Shown here in pieces: positions 10,018 through 18,453 of a DNA stretch of 37,965 nt. The number at the start of each line of letters is the position of its first letter. Within the stretch, counting starts at the first letter, position 1. The notes beneath the pieces were generated by a model. That model saw nothing but the letters and a program-made list of their open reading frames with translations. It did not search any database and was not told where the DNA came from. Source of the DNA: Fidelibacterota bacterium (GTDB lineage: Bacteria > Pseudomonadota > Alphaproteobacteria > Rhodospirillales > Rhodospirillaceae); assembly GCA_947475365.1 (NCBI GenBank), contig CANJOI010000006.1:1-37965 (forward strand), written 5' to 3'. Both the position numbers and the translations under genes were made by a program.

Positions 10018-10847
10018 GCGGCCTGGTCGTCGGCCCGGAGCCAGCGCATGGCGTGTTTGCCGCCGAGCAGTTTCGCCAGCACCTTGCCGGTGTCGGCCAT
10101 CTCACTGTCGAATTTCCAGGGCGGATTGATCACCACGATGCCGGTGCCCTTGAGGCCCTTGTCCGGCGCCGCGGCGAAGCTCCACTCCGCGATCACGCTG
10201 GGGGCCGCGATGGCGGCGATACCGGTGAGCAGCGGGAGATGGCGCGCATCACCCAGCACCGGATACCAGACCATGAAGATGCCTTCGCGCCATTTGTCCA
10301 CGGCCTTGGCGAGGCGCGCGGGAATCTCGGTGTAGTCGGTCTTCATCTCAAAACTCGGGTCAACCAGCACCAAGCCCCGCCGCACTTTCGGCGGCACGAG
10401 GGCGAGCAACGCTTCCAGGCCGTCACGCTTATGCGTGTTGATGCGCGGATCGTTCCCGGCCCACCGCTTAAGGGCCGTGAACGCGCCTGGGTGGAGTTCA
10501 TTGAGGACAATATGATCGGTGTCGCGCAACAGCCGCTGCGCGATTTCCGGGGAACCCGGATACAGGCTGAGGATGCCGGGGTTGAGGCGTTTGACCACAT
10601 CCAGATACGCCGCGAAGGCCGGCGGCGGATTCGGCAGATCCCATAATTTCGCGATGCCGCTTTGGTACTCGCCGGTCTTCTGCGCCTCGGGCGCGGACAG
10701 GGCGTAAACCCCGTTGCCGGCATAGAGATCCACCACCGCCGCCGGTTTGGCTTTGGCGGTGAGATGCCTGAGGAGAAGGACGAGGGCCAGATGCTTGTGA
10801 ACATCGGCGGGCCCGCCGGCGTGGTAGCTGTGCTGGTAACTCAACAT
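10014..10847 (-). CDS. rlmJ: 23S rRNA (adenine(2030)-N6)-methyltransferase
   Basis: The 277-residue protein starts MLSYQHSYHAGGPADVHKH, the hallmark N-terminus of RlmJ, which uses S-adenosylmethionine to methylate A2030 of 23S rRNA. YAGNGVYAL (about residue 42) is the SAM-binding loop. The catalytic motif reads DPSFEMKTDY (D163-P-S165-F), whereas the family norm is DPPY/F followed by EMKTDY. The middle Pro-to-Ser change is unusual but sits in an otherwise well-kept motif, so I expect an active enzyme. The start ATG at 10847 is fixed by the family N-terminus. The gene converges on hrpB with overlapping stop codons. Confidence 0.95.
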   Translation of the reverse strand: MLSYQHSYHAGGPADVHKHLALVLLLRHLTAKAKPAAVVDLYAGNGVYALSAPEAQKTGEYQSGIAKLWDLPNPPPAFAAYLDVVKRLNPGILSLYPGSPEIAQRLLRDTDHIVLNELHPGAFTALKRWAGNDPRINTHKRDGLEALLALVPPKVRRGLVLVDPSFEMKTDYTEIPARLAKAVDKWREGIFMVWYPVLGDARHLPLLTGIAAIAAPSVIAEWSFAAAPDKGLKGTGIVVINPPWKFDSEMADTGKVLAKLLGGKHAMRWLRADDQAA

Positions 10848-11057
10848 GTGCGGGAGCCATAAACCTGCTGGTGGCGCGGTGCAGCAAAAAAATCCGTCGT
10901 GGCGGGCCGCATCCGAAGCTCAGCGGGCCGGACGGGAATCGGCCCCCGATTCGCGCCGGCCGCCCAAGGCCAGGCAGGCGGGGACACCAATACGTTCTTA
11001 ATCTTTCCGCTCGGCAGGGCCCAGAGAGCAATTTAGTTACGGTTTTTTACATAAAAT

Positions 11058-11221
11058 GCGAACTCCGTTTCGCGCATTACGGCGGAATTGGGGCAGGTTT
11101 GGCGGCGGTCAAATGACCGCATGATTCTTTGATTTCAATTACTTCCGCGCCTTCTCGGGGTCCGGGGCCTCTGATATAAGGCAGGCGAGAAATGGCCGGG
11201 ACGGGTTCGTCCCGGTTTTTT
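11058..11221 (+). ncRNA. Candidate small RNA or leader RNA ending at an intrinsic terminator
   Basis: This call rests on structure alone. The segment GCGGAATTG (11082-11090) can pair with CAATT-ac-TTCCGC (11136-11148), enclosing the hairpin GCGGTCA/TGACCGC (11105-11120). A separate GC-rich terminator hairpin with a six-T tail closes the element at 11196-11221. An AT-rich block ending TAAAAT (11052-11057) could act as a -10 box, which would put the 5' end near 11064, but no good -35 is visible. A second -10-like TATAAG at 11174-11179 would give a transcript of only about 40 nt. I do not recognise the RNA family. It could be a stand-alone sRNA or an attenuator for the glucan synthase gene. Confidence 0.3.
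11196..11221 (+). terminator. Orphan intrinsic terminator-like hairpin
   Basis: An 8-bp perfect stem (CCGGGACG at 11196-11203, CGTCCCGG at 11208-11215) with loop GGTT is followed by six T. No gene on the plus strand ends before it within 1 kb: hrpB ends at 10017 and rlmJ is on the other strand. It therefore ends either a small RNA or an attenuated leader of the gene starting near 11438. Confidence 0.75.
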
Positions 11222-11437
11222 CTTAGGACTGCGGGGGCCGGGGGGTTGAGCAGTCCAAAACAGCGGCGCCGCGACTTATCCGTAAGGCGTCCATTTTCCC
11301 GCCATGATTACCCTCCACATGTAGCTCGCCTGCAGGAGAGACCAGGGGTCCTGCGGCGGCGCAACATGGGAAGCGCCAAGGAACAAGAGCCTGGACGGCC
11401 GCAACACCAACACGCAGTGAAAGCTGTAAACACACAA

Positions 11438-14062
11438 ATGAGAATCCTGATCGCGCTTCTGCTGGTCTCGCTGGGTTCCGTGGCGCTGTGGGCCGCCTTC
11501 GACCGCCCCCTCGATGCCCCCGACTGGAAGGGTCAGTTGCGCGGCATCTCCTACAGCCCGTCGCACACCTATACCGGCGCCGATCAGGAAGAGCGCATCA
11601 CCGACGCGCTGATCCGCGACGACCTGGAGAAGCTCTCCAAGTACACCAAGCGGGTGCGCACCTATTCCCAGGACTACAACCAGGACCGCATTCCTTACAT
11701 CGCCAAGGAACTCGGCATGAAGGTTTCGCTCGGCATCTGGCTGGGCAAGGACGAGGCGGCGAATGACGTGCAGATGGCCAAGGCGATCAAGGCCGTCAAC
11801 GACAATCCGGGTGTCATCGACCGCGTGTTCGTGGGCAACGAAGCCATCGGCGTGCGCGCCGAGCTGACGCCCGAACAGGTCGCCGGCTACATCAAGCGCT
11901 TCAAGAAGGCGATCATCAACAAACGTATCGAAGTCGGCACCACCGAAGTGTGGCCGACCTGGACCGAGCGCAAGGACATGGACGTGGTCGCCAAGGCCGC
12001 GGACTTCGTCGGCATCCACATCCTGCCGTACTGGGACGGCATCGCCGCCGACAAGGCGATGGACTACGTCAACACCAGCTACGCCCTGGTGCAGAAAAAA
12101 TACCCCGGCAAGAAGGTCGTGATCGGCGAAACCGGCTGGCCCTCGGAAGGCCGCGTCAAGAAGGGCTCCGTGCCGTCGGCTGCCGTCGAAGCCGCCTACC
12201 TGCGCAACTTCCTGCCGCTCGCCATCGCCAAGAACTATGACTACTACATCATGGAAGCCTTCGATCAGCCCTGGAAGGCCGAGCAGGAAGGCGCCGTGGG
12301 CGCGTTCTGGGGCATGTTCAATGCCGAAGGCGGCCCCAAATTCTCCTTCACTGGTCCGCTGTCGTCCTTCGACCAGTGGGCGCGCTACGGCACCGCCGCC
12401 GCCATCACCACCTTCGCCATCGGCCTTATCGTTTTCATGCTCATGCCCTCGGTCGGTATGGCCGGCTATATCCTGATGGCCTCGATCATCGCCCTGATCG
12501 TCTCGGGCGCCCTGTTCGTGGTCGACGCATCGAGCCTGACCTACATCTCGTGGGGTACGCTGGGTGCGGCCGTGTTCATCGTGCCGGTGACCGGGTTCAC
12601 CGCGCTGCTCTTGATCACCGAAACCGTGGAATGGGCGCTCTCTCTGTGGCGCGTGCGCCGCAGCCCGCTGCCGCAGGTGCAGATGACCCAGTTCCCCAAG
12701 GTCTCGATCCACGTCGCCACCTACAACGAGCCGCCGGAGATGGTGATCGAGACGCTGAACGCGCTCTCGCGCCTGGACTACGAGAACTTCGAAGTCATCC
12801 TGCTGGACAACAACACCAGCGACGAAGCCCTGTGGCGCCCGGTTCAGGCCCACGCCCAGGTCCTTGGCCCGCGTTTCCGCTTCTACCACTTCGAGAACAT
12901 GCGCGGCTTCAAGGCCGGCGCCCTCAACAAGGCGCTGGAGCTGACCCACCCCGACGCGCAGTTCATCGGCGTGGTCGACAGCGACTACCAGGTGAACCCG
13001 GAGTGGCTGAAGACCGTAATTCCGGCGTTCAACACGTCGAAGGTCGCCGTGGTCCAGGCGCCGCAGGATTACCGCGACGCCGGCGAAAGCCTGTTCAAGA
13101 AACTGTGCTTCGAGGAATACGCCACCTTCTTCCAGGTCGGCATGGTCGAGCGCAACGAGAGCAACGCGATCATCCAGCACGGCACCATGTGCGTCGTGCG
13201 CCGTTCGGCGCTGGAAGAAGTCGGCGGCTGGTCGGAGTGGTGCATCACCGAGGACACAGAACTGGGCTTGCGCCTGTTCGAAGCCGGCTACACGGCCAAC
13301 TACACGCCCAAGAGCATGGGTAAAGGCCTGATGCCGGACACCTATGACGCGTACAAGGCGCAGCGCTACCGCTGGGTTTACGGCGCCATGCAGATCATGA
13401 AGCGCCACACCGGGTCGATCTTCGCCGGCAAGTCGCAGCTGACCCTCGCCCAGCGCTATCACTTCGTCGCTGGCTGGCTGCCGTGGATGGCGGATGCCTT
13501 CGCGCTTCTGTTCGGCGTGCTGGCGCTGGTGTGGACGGCCCTGGTCGCGATCGCGCCCAAGATGTTCGACGTCCCGCTGACCGCGCTGTCGTCGGTCGCG
13601 CTGGCGCTGTTCACGGTCAAGACCCTGAAGACCCTGACCCTGCACCGCAGCAAGGTCAGCAAAGGCATCGTCGGCGCGCTCGCCGCCGCCGTGACCGGCC
13701 TGTCGCTGTCCTACACGGTGGGCAAGGCCGTGATCTCGGGCGTACTGACCTCCAACAAGCCGTTCATGCGCACCCCGAAGTGCGAGGACGCCGCGCCTTG
13801 GACCCACGCCCTGCGCATCGCCAAGTTCGAAGTCTGCATGCTGGCGGGCACGATCATCGCCATCGCCAACAGCTTCATCATGCACAAGGTGGATGACCCG
13901 GCGGACGTCACCTGGGTCGCGGCGCTGGCCGTGCTCGCGGTGCCTTACGCTTCGGCGGTGCTCGTGGCCCTGGGGTCGTCGGCCGGCCTCGGCCAGCGCG
14001 CCCTGCCGGCCCAGGATCTCACACCGGCGTACCCCGCGCAGAAACTCGAGCAGGCGGCCTAA
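11438..14062 (+). CDS. ndvB: GH17-GT2 fusion beta-glucan synthase (NdvB-like), inner membrane
   Basis: The product is 874 residues. An N-terminal transmembrane or signal segment (about 1-22) leads into a periplasmic GH17-like beta-1,3-glucanase/transglucosylase domain (about 27-300) with acid/base E135 (VGNEAIG) and nucleophile E231 (IGETGWPS). Several membrane segments follow (about 315-400). A cytosolic GT2 domain comes next, with PKVSIHVATYNEPP, D514 and D516 (DSD), TED at 604-606 and Q642xxR645W (QRYRW), then more membrane segments. This GH17-plus-GT2 layout is that of proteobacterial NdvB proteins, which make cyclic or periplasmic beta-1,3/1,6-glucans from UDP-glucose. ATG 11438 was chosen because the membrane segment starts there; GTG 11417 is an alternative. 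Longer in-frame starts run through the leader hairpins and encode nothing recognisable. Codon choice is strongly biased, suggesting high expression. Confidence 0.85.
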   Translation: MRILIALLLVSLGSVALWAAFDRPLDAPDWKGQLRGISYSPSHTYTGADQEERITDALIRDDLEKLSKYTKRVRTYSQDYNQDRIPYIAKELGMKVSLGIWLGKDEAANDVQMAKAIKAVNDNPGVIDRVFVGNEAIGVRAELTPEQVAGYIKRFKKAIINKRIEVGTTEVWPTWTERKDMDVVAKAADFVGIHILPYWDGIAADKAMDYVNTSYALVQKKYPGKKVVIGETGWPSEGRVKKGSVPSAAVEAAYLRNFLPLAIAKNYDYYIMEAFDQPWKAEQEGAVGAFWGMFNAEGGPKFSFTGPLSSFDQWARYGTAAAITTFAIGLIVFMLMPSVGMAGYILMASIIALIVSGALFVVDASSLTYISWGTLGAAVFIVPVTGFTALLLITETVEWALSLWRVRRSPLPQVQMTQFPKVSIHVATYNEPPEMVIETLNALSRLDYENFEVILLDNNTSDEALWRPVQAHAQVLGPRFRFYHFENMRGFKAGALNKALELTHPDAQFIGVVDSDYQVNPEWLKTVIPAFNTSKVAVVQAPQDYRDAGESLFKKLCFEEYATFFQVGMVERNESNAIIQHGTMCVVRRSALEEVGGWSEWCITEDTELGLRLFEAGYTANYTPKSMGKGLMPDTYDAYKAQRYRWVYGAMQIMKRHTGSIFAGKSQLTLAQRYHFVAGWLPWMADAFALLFGVLALVWTALVAIAPKMFDVPLTALSSVALALFTVKTLKTLTLHRSKVSKGIVGALAAAVTGLSLSYTVGKAVISGVLTSNKPFMRTPKCEDAAPWTHALRIAKFEVCMLAGTIIAIANSFIMHKVDDPADVTWVAALAVLAVPYASAVLVALGSSAGLGQRALPAQDLTPAYPAQKLEQAA

Positions 14063-14094
14063 CCGCCGGCTTCTGATCAGGCGTTCAAGACCAA

Positions 14095-14124
14095 AAGGGC
14101 CTCCAGCGGTGGAGGCCCTTTTTT
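14095..14124 (+). terminator. Intrinsic terminator after the glucan synthase gene
   Basis: An 11-bp perfect stem (14095-14105 with 14110-14120, loop GCGG) is followed by a T run on the plus strand. It is preceded by AAAA, so it can also work on the minus strand. It separates this gene from the convergent DUF3445 gene, whose stop codon lies at 14126-14128. Confidence 0.9.
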
Positions 14125-14125
14125 C

Positions 14126-14893
14126 TTAGGTCAGGGATTTGTAGTCCCGCCATTCGGGACTGAGCACGCCCGCCACCTCCCGGATCGCGTCGCGCTGTTC
14201 CGGCGGCACCTGTTCCCATGGAGTCACCGTGGTGCGGATCGAGAACACGACGGCCGCGGTGACCGGCAACTTCAGGAATCCCTGTTCCTCGCGGCGCAGG
14301 AAGAACCCGGTGTCCGCCGCGGGATCCACCGGTGCGACGGGCAGGGGAAGATGCAAAGCAGAGGAGGACGCGAGGCCCCAGTTGCCGCGGGTATAGGCGC
14401 GCTCGGGCCGCAGGCGCGCGAGGAAGCGGTCCACCGGCCCGGCCAGCGCCGTCTCATACTCCGGCACGGGACCGTGGATCGCGGACAGACCCTTGCCGAT
14501 CTTCTCCGCCAGGCGCCAGCGATTGGGAAAGCACAACACGCCGGCGACAAGCCGGTACGTTTCGCCGTCGGCCGCGAGCAGCAGCAGGTCCTCGGCCACG
14601 GCGCCGGCCATGGCGGCGAGCACCGGCAAGGCGCCGCCTTCGGCGATGCGGAGGCCGCGCGCGCGTAAGACAGCCGCAAGCTCCGCCACCGGCGCGTCGC
14701 CTTCCGGGATGGCCGCCAGCACCTCGGCGGGCTTTTCCGCTGCCAGGGCGCGGCGCTGCGCGAGCAAGACCGCGTCGCCGGGTCTGGGCGCGAGCCATGC
14801 CGCCGTCTCCAATGGACCCAAGCCGATCCTGAGCGGGTTCAGTTCCGCCGGCGAGAGGACCGGATCGCTCAGGTTTGGATCACGGGCGCTCAA
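14126..14893 (-). CDS. DUF3445 protein, heme-dependent oxidative N-demethylase-like
   Basis: The 255-residue protein matches the DUF3445/HDOD family by eye: LVAGVLCFPNRWRLAEKIG, IHGPVPEYE, PVDRFLARLRP, RGNWGL and the LRREEQGFLKLP-VVFSIRT region. Characterised members are heme enzymes that demethylate secondary amines such as dimethylamine; the substrate here is unknown. The only workable start is a TTG at 14893 with GGA about seven bases upstream. It lies inside the end of the preceding substrate-binding protein gene (14-bp overlap), so the two are co-transcribed and probably translationally coupled. No ferredoxin, reductase or folate enzyme gene is adjacent. Family confidence is good; specific activity is not established. 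Confidence 0.8.
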   Translation of the reverse strand: MSARDPNLSDPVLSPAELNPLRIGLGPLETAAWLAPRPGDAVLLAQRRALAAEKPAEVLAAIPEGDAPVAELAAVLRARGLRIAEGGALPVLAAMAGAVAEDLLLLAADGETYRLVAGVLCFPNRWRLAEKIGKGLSAIHGPVPEYETALAGPVDRFLARLRPERAYTRGNWGLASSSALHLPLPVAPVDPAADTGFFLRREEQGFLKLPVTAAVVFSIRTTVTPWEQVPPEQRDAIREVAGVLSPEWRDYKSLT

Positions 14894-16496
14894 TGCGCAT
14901 CCAGCGGGTGCGGTGTGTGCTGGTGGCGTTTTCCGCGTACCCCTTTACATGCGGAGCCACCAATTCCCGGTATGAGGACACTGCCAGCGGGATCACGCCA
15001 CTTTCATCCAAGGCCAGTTGCTCTGCCTTAGCGAGAATGCCGGCGCGTAAATCCAGATCCTGAGTGTTCTGGGCCTCGTCCATCATGCGGTCATAAGCTT
15101 GATTGGCGTAGCCTTGGTAGTTGTACGGGCCGGCGCGGGAGTCGAGGAGGGATAAGAAGGTCAGGGGGTCGTTGTAGTCCGCGCCCCAGGCCGCCACGCC
15201 CAGGGTGAAGTCAAACATCTGCAGGGCGGTGTAATAGACCTTGGATTCACTGAGAAAGATGTGTGGGACGATGCCGCATTCCTGCAGTAGCGCTGCTGCA
15301 GTGATGATCACCCGGCGGGTGTTGGGAAGCGCCATGGTTCGGAATTCAAATTCCAGAGGATGCTGGGCGGTATACCCGGCCTCCGCCAACAGGCGGCGCG
15401 CTTCGGCCCGCCGTCTGTCCATGGGCCAGTCCTTGAAATCGAGCTGTGCTGCGTTGTGGTACCCGGCGGTGCCGGGGGGTACGAAGGAATAGGCCGGGAC
15501 CGCACCCGCTTTGATAACCTTTTCGGTTAGGAGTTCGCGGTCCAGGCACAAGGAAACCGCTCTGCGCGTCCTGGCATCGCTGAAGGGCGGCTTGCGGACA
15601 TTGCCGACGATGTAGTCGATAGCAAGCTGGGGGACCACATGCGCCTGGCCCGGGAAATCTCGGTTGATGATCGGCATATCGTCGATCGGGAAACCGTACT
15701 TGCCGAGAAAAGCGTCGATCTGTCCGGCGCGATAACGGGCGAAGGCCGTGGACTCGACCTCCAGCGGGATGAACTGGACGGTGTCGATTGCGACGTTGGC
15801 GGCGTCGTAGAATTTCGGGTTCTTCCGGAGGGCAATGTGGTCGTGGGGGACCCATTCGGTCAGAGTATAGGCGCCGTTGGACACCATGACCCCGGGCTTG
15901 ACCCAGTCGTCGCCGTACTTCCGCACCGCGTGCTCGGGGATGGGGTAGGCGGTGTAATGGGCCAGAAGGCCGGGGAGGAATGGCGTGGGCTTTTCTAAAA
16001 TGATCTCCAGCGTGCTGTCGTCGAGCGCGCGCACCCCCACCTGATCCGTTGGCAATTTACCGGCGTTGACCTTTTCGGCGTTCTTGATGGCGTATTGGAT
16101 AAAGGCATAGCGGGACGCGGTTTTGGGATCGAGTACGCGCCGGAACCCGAACACGAAGTCCGAGGCCTTCAAAGGTTCGCCGTCGGACCAGACCTGACCT
16201 GGCCGCAAAGTGAAAGTCCAGGTCAGGCCGTCCGGGCTGGTGGTCCAGCGCTGGGCGGCGCCGGGAATCGGGTCGGCCTTGGCGTCTTCGGTGGTCAGGG
16301 GCAGAAACATGTCGCCCAGGATGGCGTTTTCCCAATGGCTGCCGGCACGGTGGGGATCGAGGCTCTCGGGCTCGGCATCGTTGCCACGGCGCAGGATGGT
16401 CTCGGCGCGCGCATCTGCCGGAACGGCAGTCACGCCAAGGGTCAAGGTCCAGCTGCAGGACCAAGCCAGCATCACGTTGCGGAGCACGGCTCTCAT
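14880..16496 (-). CDS. Oligopeptide-type ABC transporter substrate-binding protein (SBP family 5)
   Basis: This is a periplasmic OppA/DppA-like binding protein of 538 residues. An N-terminal signal peptide ends near VPADARAET. The mature protein opens LRRGNDAEPESLDPHRAG, continues with WTFTLRPGQVWSDGEPLKASDFVFGF and has FLSLLDSRAGPYNYQGYAN near the C-terminus, all typical of SBP family 5 (oligopeptide-like cluster). I chose ATG 16496, where the signal peptide begins; an in-frame ATG at 16538 would add 14 polar residues. Neither start has a good ribosome-binding site. No permease or ATPase genes are in the window, so it is an orphan binding protein, in an operon with the DUF3445 gene. It is divergent from the DUF885 gene about 100 bp away, which may process the same kind of peptide substrate (inference). 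Confidence 0.88.
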   Translation of the reverse strand: MRAVLRNVMLAWSCSWTLTLGVTAVPADARAETILRRGNDAEPESLDPHRAGSHWENAILGDMFLPLTTEDAKADPIPGAAQRWTTSPDGLTWTFTLRPGQVWSDGEPLKASDFVFGFRRVLDPKTASRYAFIQYAIKNAEKVNAGKLPTDQVGVRALDDSTLEIILEKPTPFLPGLLAHYTAYPIPEHAVRKYGDDWVKPGVMVSNGAYTLTEWVPHDHIALRKNPKFYDAANVAIDTVQFIPLEVESTAFARYRAGQIDAFLGKYGFPIDDMPIINRDFPGQAHVVPQLAIDYIVGNVRKPPFSDARTRRAVSLCLDRELLTEKVIKAGAVPAYSFVPPGTAGYHNAAQLDFKDWPMDRRRAEARRLLAEAGYTAQHPLEFEFRTMALPNTRRVIITAAALLQECGIVPHIFLSESKVYYTALQMFDFTLGVAAWGADYNDPLTFLSLLDSRAGPYNYQGYANQAYDRMMDEAQNTQDLDLRAGILAKAEQLALDESGVIPLAVSSYRELVAPHVKGYAENATSTHRTRWMRIERP

Positions 16497-16600
16497 GCCG
16501 GCACGGTATCGCAGAATCCCGCCGTGAGTCTCTTGCATGAAGCGGGTGATGCTGGCACAGGATGCGCCTTACCTTATGCCGTCGCACCCCAGGCTGGGTT

Positions 16601-18430
16601 ATGCCCTTTACGTCCACCCGCCGCCGTTTCCTGCTTGCAACCGGAGCCGCTTTCGCGTCCCTCGGGGCGCCGGCAATCCGGGCCGCGAACGATCCCGCGC
16701 TCGCGACCATGCGCCTTAATGGCTGGCTGGAAACCCGGTTTGACGCCTGGCTGGCGGCCAGCCCCCTGCAGCAGACCGCCCTCGGCCTTAAAACCAACCT
16801 CGACCGGTGGGATGACCTCACGCCGCAGCGCTTCGCCGCCGACAAGGCGCGCGCCGAGAAGGATCTCGCGGACCTGCGCGACAATTTCGGCGCCGACGAG
16901 CTGTCCACGGAAGGGCGGCTCAGTTACCGGCTCTATGAGTACGAGTCGGAAAAGCGCATCAGTGACGCGCGCTGGCGGGGTCTCGACTATCCCGTCAACC
17001 AGCAGTCCGGCTGGCAGCAGCAGATCGCCAGCTTCCTCATCAATATCCATCGCATCGACACCGTCGAGGACGCCCAGGCCTACGTCGCCCGCCTGAACGG
17101 CGTGGCCGGGCTGATCGACCAGGTGATGGCGCTCATGCGCGAGGCCGAGGACAAAGGGGCGCTGGCGCCGCGCTTCGTCTATGGCCACGTCCTGCGCGAC
17201 TGCCGCAACCTGCTCACCGGCGCGCCGTTTGGCCCCGGGACCGATAGCCCGTTGTACGCGGATTTCACCGCCAAGCTCGACGGCGTCAGGGATTCTGGGA
17301 ATAAAGAAGGCCGGGTGATCAAGCAGGCCTTGCGCGCCGATGCGGCCCAGGCTTTGAGCGATGTGGTGGCGCCGGCCTACCGCAAGCTCATGGCCCTTGC
17401 CGAGGCCCAACGGTCGCGGGCGGGGACGGACGACGGCGTCTGGCGCTTGCCGGAGGGCGAGGCCTACTACGCGCATCAGCTGGCCGCCGCCACCACCACC
17501 GCCATGACCGCGGCCGAGATCCACGCGTTCGGCCTGAGCGAAGTGGCGCGCCTCCAGGACGAGATCCGCGCGCGCATGCCCAAGGTGGATTTCACCGGAG
17601 ACTTGCCGGGGTTCTTTTCCTTTCTCCGGTCCGACGCCCGTTTCCGCTATCCGCAGACCTCCGGCGGCAAGGCGGCGTATCTCGCGCGCACCCGCGAGGT
17701 CATCGCCGCCATGGACGCACGACTCCTGGAGGCGTTCTCGCGCCGGCCGGCGGGAGACCTTGTGGTGCAGGCGGTGCCGGCGTTCCGCGAACAGTCGGCC
17801 ACCAGCGCCTTCTACCAGGGGCCGGGGGCCTACGACGGGCGGCCCGGAACCTATTTCGTCAACACCTACGATATGGCCGCGCTGCCGACCTATGAACTGG
17901 AAGCGGTCGCCTATCACGAGACCATTCCCGGCCATCACCTGCAGGTGTCCTATGCCCGGGCGTTGTCGGACCTGCCGCGCTTCCGGAGATTCTCAGGCAG
18001 CTTCATTGCCTATAGCGAAGGCTGGGGCCTGTACTGCGAGCGTCTGGCCAAGGACATGGGGTTTTACCAGGACCCCTATGCCGACATCGGCCGGCTCACC
18101 AGCGAGTTGTGGCGCGCCTGCCGGCTGGTGGTCGATACCGGGATCCACGCGCCGGAGACAAAGTGGAGCCGCGAGAAGGCCATCGCCTATCTCCAGGAGA
18201 ACACCCCCAACACCGCCGGCGACATCGTCAATTCGGTCGAGCGTTATATCGTCAACCCCGGCCAGGCCACGGCCTACAAGGTCGGCATGAACCGGATCAT
18301 CGCCGCGCGCGAAGACGCCAAGGCCCGGCTCGGGGACAGATTCGACCTCAAGGAGTTCCACGATGTGGTGTTAAACCACGGCCCCCTGCCGCTGACGATG
18401 CTGGCGGAGAATGTCGCGGCTTTAATTTAG
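16601..18430 (+). CDS. DUF885 family putative metallopeptidase, Tat-exported
   Basis: The 609-residue protein has a twin-arginine signal peptide (STRRRFLLATGAAFASLGAP, then IRA) and the DUF885 fold. The family's metal-site-like motif HExxPGHHxQ is present at about residues 439-448 (YHETIPGHHLQ), followed by a conserved SEGWGLYCERL. VERYIVNPGQATAYKVG and the C-terminal LNHGPLPLTMLAENV are also family hallmarks. DUF885 proteins are presumed zinc peptidases of the periplasm or outer envelope; no substrate is known. I start at ATG 16601, which places the RR motif at residues 7-9; an in-frame ATG at 16562 would push it 13 residues further in. It is divergent from the OppA-like gene and convergent with the GNAT gene, with only 23 bp between. 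Confidence 0.88.
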   Translation: MPFTSTRRRFLLATGAAFASLGAPAIRAANDPALATMRLNGWLETRFDAWLAASPLQQTALGLKTNLDRWDDLTPQRFAADKARAEKDLADLRDNFGADELSTEGRLSYRLYEYESEKRISDARWRGLDYPVNQQSGWQQQIASFLINIHRIDTVEDAQAYVARLNGVAGLIDQVMALMREAEDKGALAPRFVYGHVLRDCRNLLTGAPFGPGTDSPLYADFTAKLDGVRDSGNKEGRVIKQALRADAAQALSDVVAPAYRKLMALAEAQRSRAGTDDGVWRLPEGEAYYAHQLAAATTTAMTAAEIHAFGLSEVARLQDEIRARMPKVDFTGDLPGFFSFLRSDARFRYPQTSGGKAAYLARTREVIAAMDARLLEAFSRRPAGDLVVQAVPAFREQSATSAFYQGPGAYDGRPGTYFVNTYDMAALPTYELEAVAYHETIPGHHLQVSYARALSDLPRFRRFSGSFIAYSEGWGLYCERLAKDMGFYQDPYADIGRLTSELWRACRLVVDTGIHAPETKWSREKAIAYLQENTPNTAGDIVNSVERYIVNPGQATAYKVGMNRIIAAREDAKARLGDRFDLKEFHDVVLNHGPLPLTMLAENVAALI

Positions 18431-18453
18431 AAGCGGAGAGTTGGGGGCGGGAT

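Larger units (their letters stand above)
10848..11437. other. Long non-coding stretch upstream of the glucan synthase gene
   Basis: There is no credible gene in these 590 bp. The first part (to about 11030) is rlmJ upstream sequence. An AT-rich patch at 11031-11057 could hold a promoter. It is followed by a small hairpin at 11057-11076, a 7-bp perfect palindromic stem at 11105-11120 (GCGGTCA, then its complement), a longer-range pairing of 11082-11090 with 11136-11148, and an intrinsic terminator at 11196-11221. Beyond the terminator, GGACTGC at 11227-11233 can pair with GCAGTCC at 11250-11256. The layout suggests either a small RNA ending at 11221 or a structured, attenuated leader of the downstream gene. 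No known riboswitch class was recognised. Confidence 0.5.

Noticed and set aside
10871-11116. An 81-codon plus-strand frame between rlmJ and the glucan synthase gene
   Set aside because: It has no ribosome-binding site and no family resemblance, and it runs through the sequence of the candidate structured RNA.
11192-11437. An N-terminal extension of the glucan synthase beginning at ATG 11192
   Set aside because: The extra 82 residues would be translated from the terminator hairpin and leader, are not protein-like, and the membrane segment starts at 11438.
11276-13885. An 869-codon open frame on the minus strand opposite the glucan synthase gene
   Set aside because: Same reason: His/Arg/Gly-rich composition, no recognisable domain, and it runs through the leader as well as the gene.
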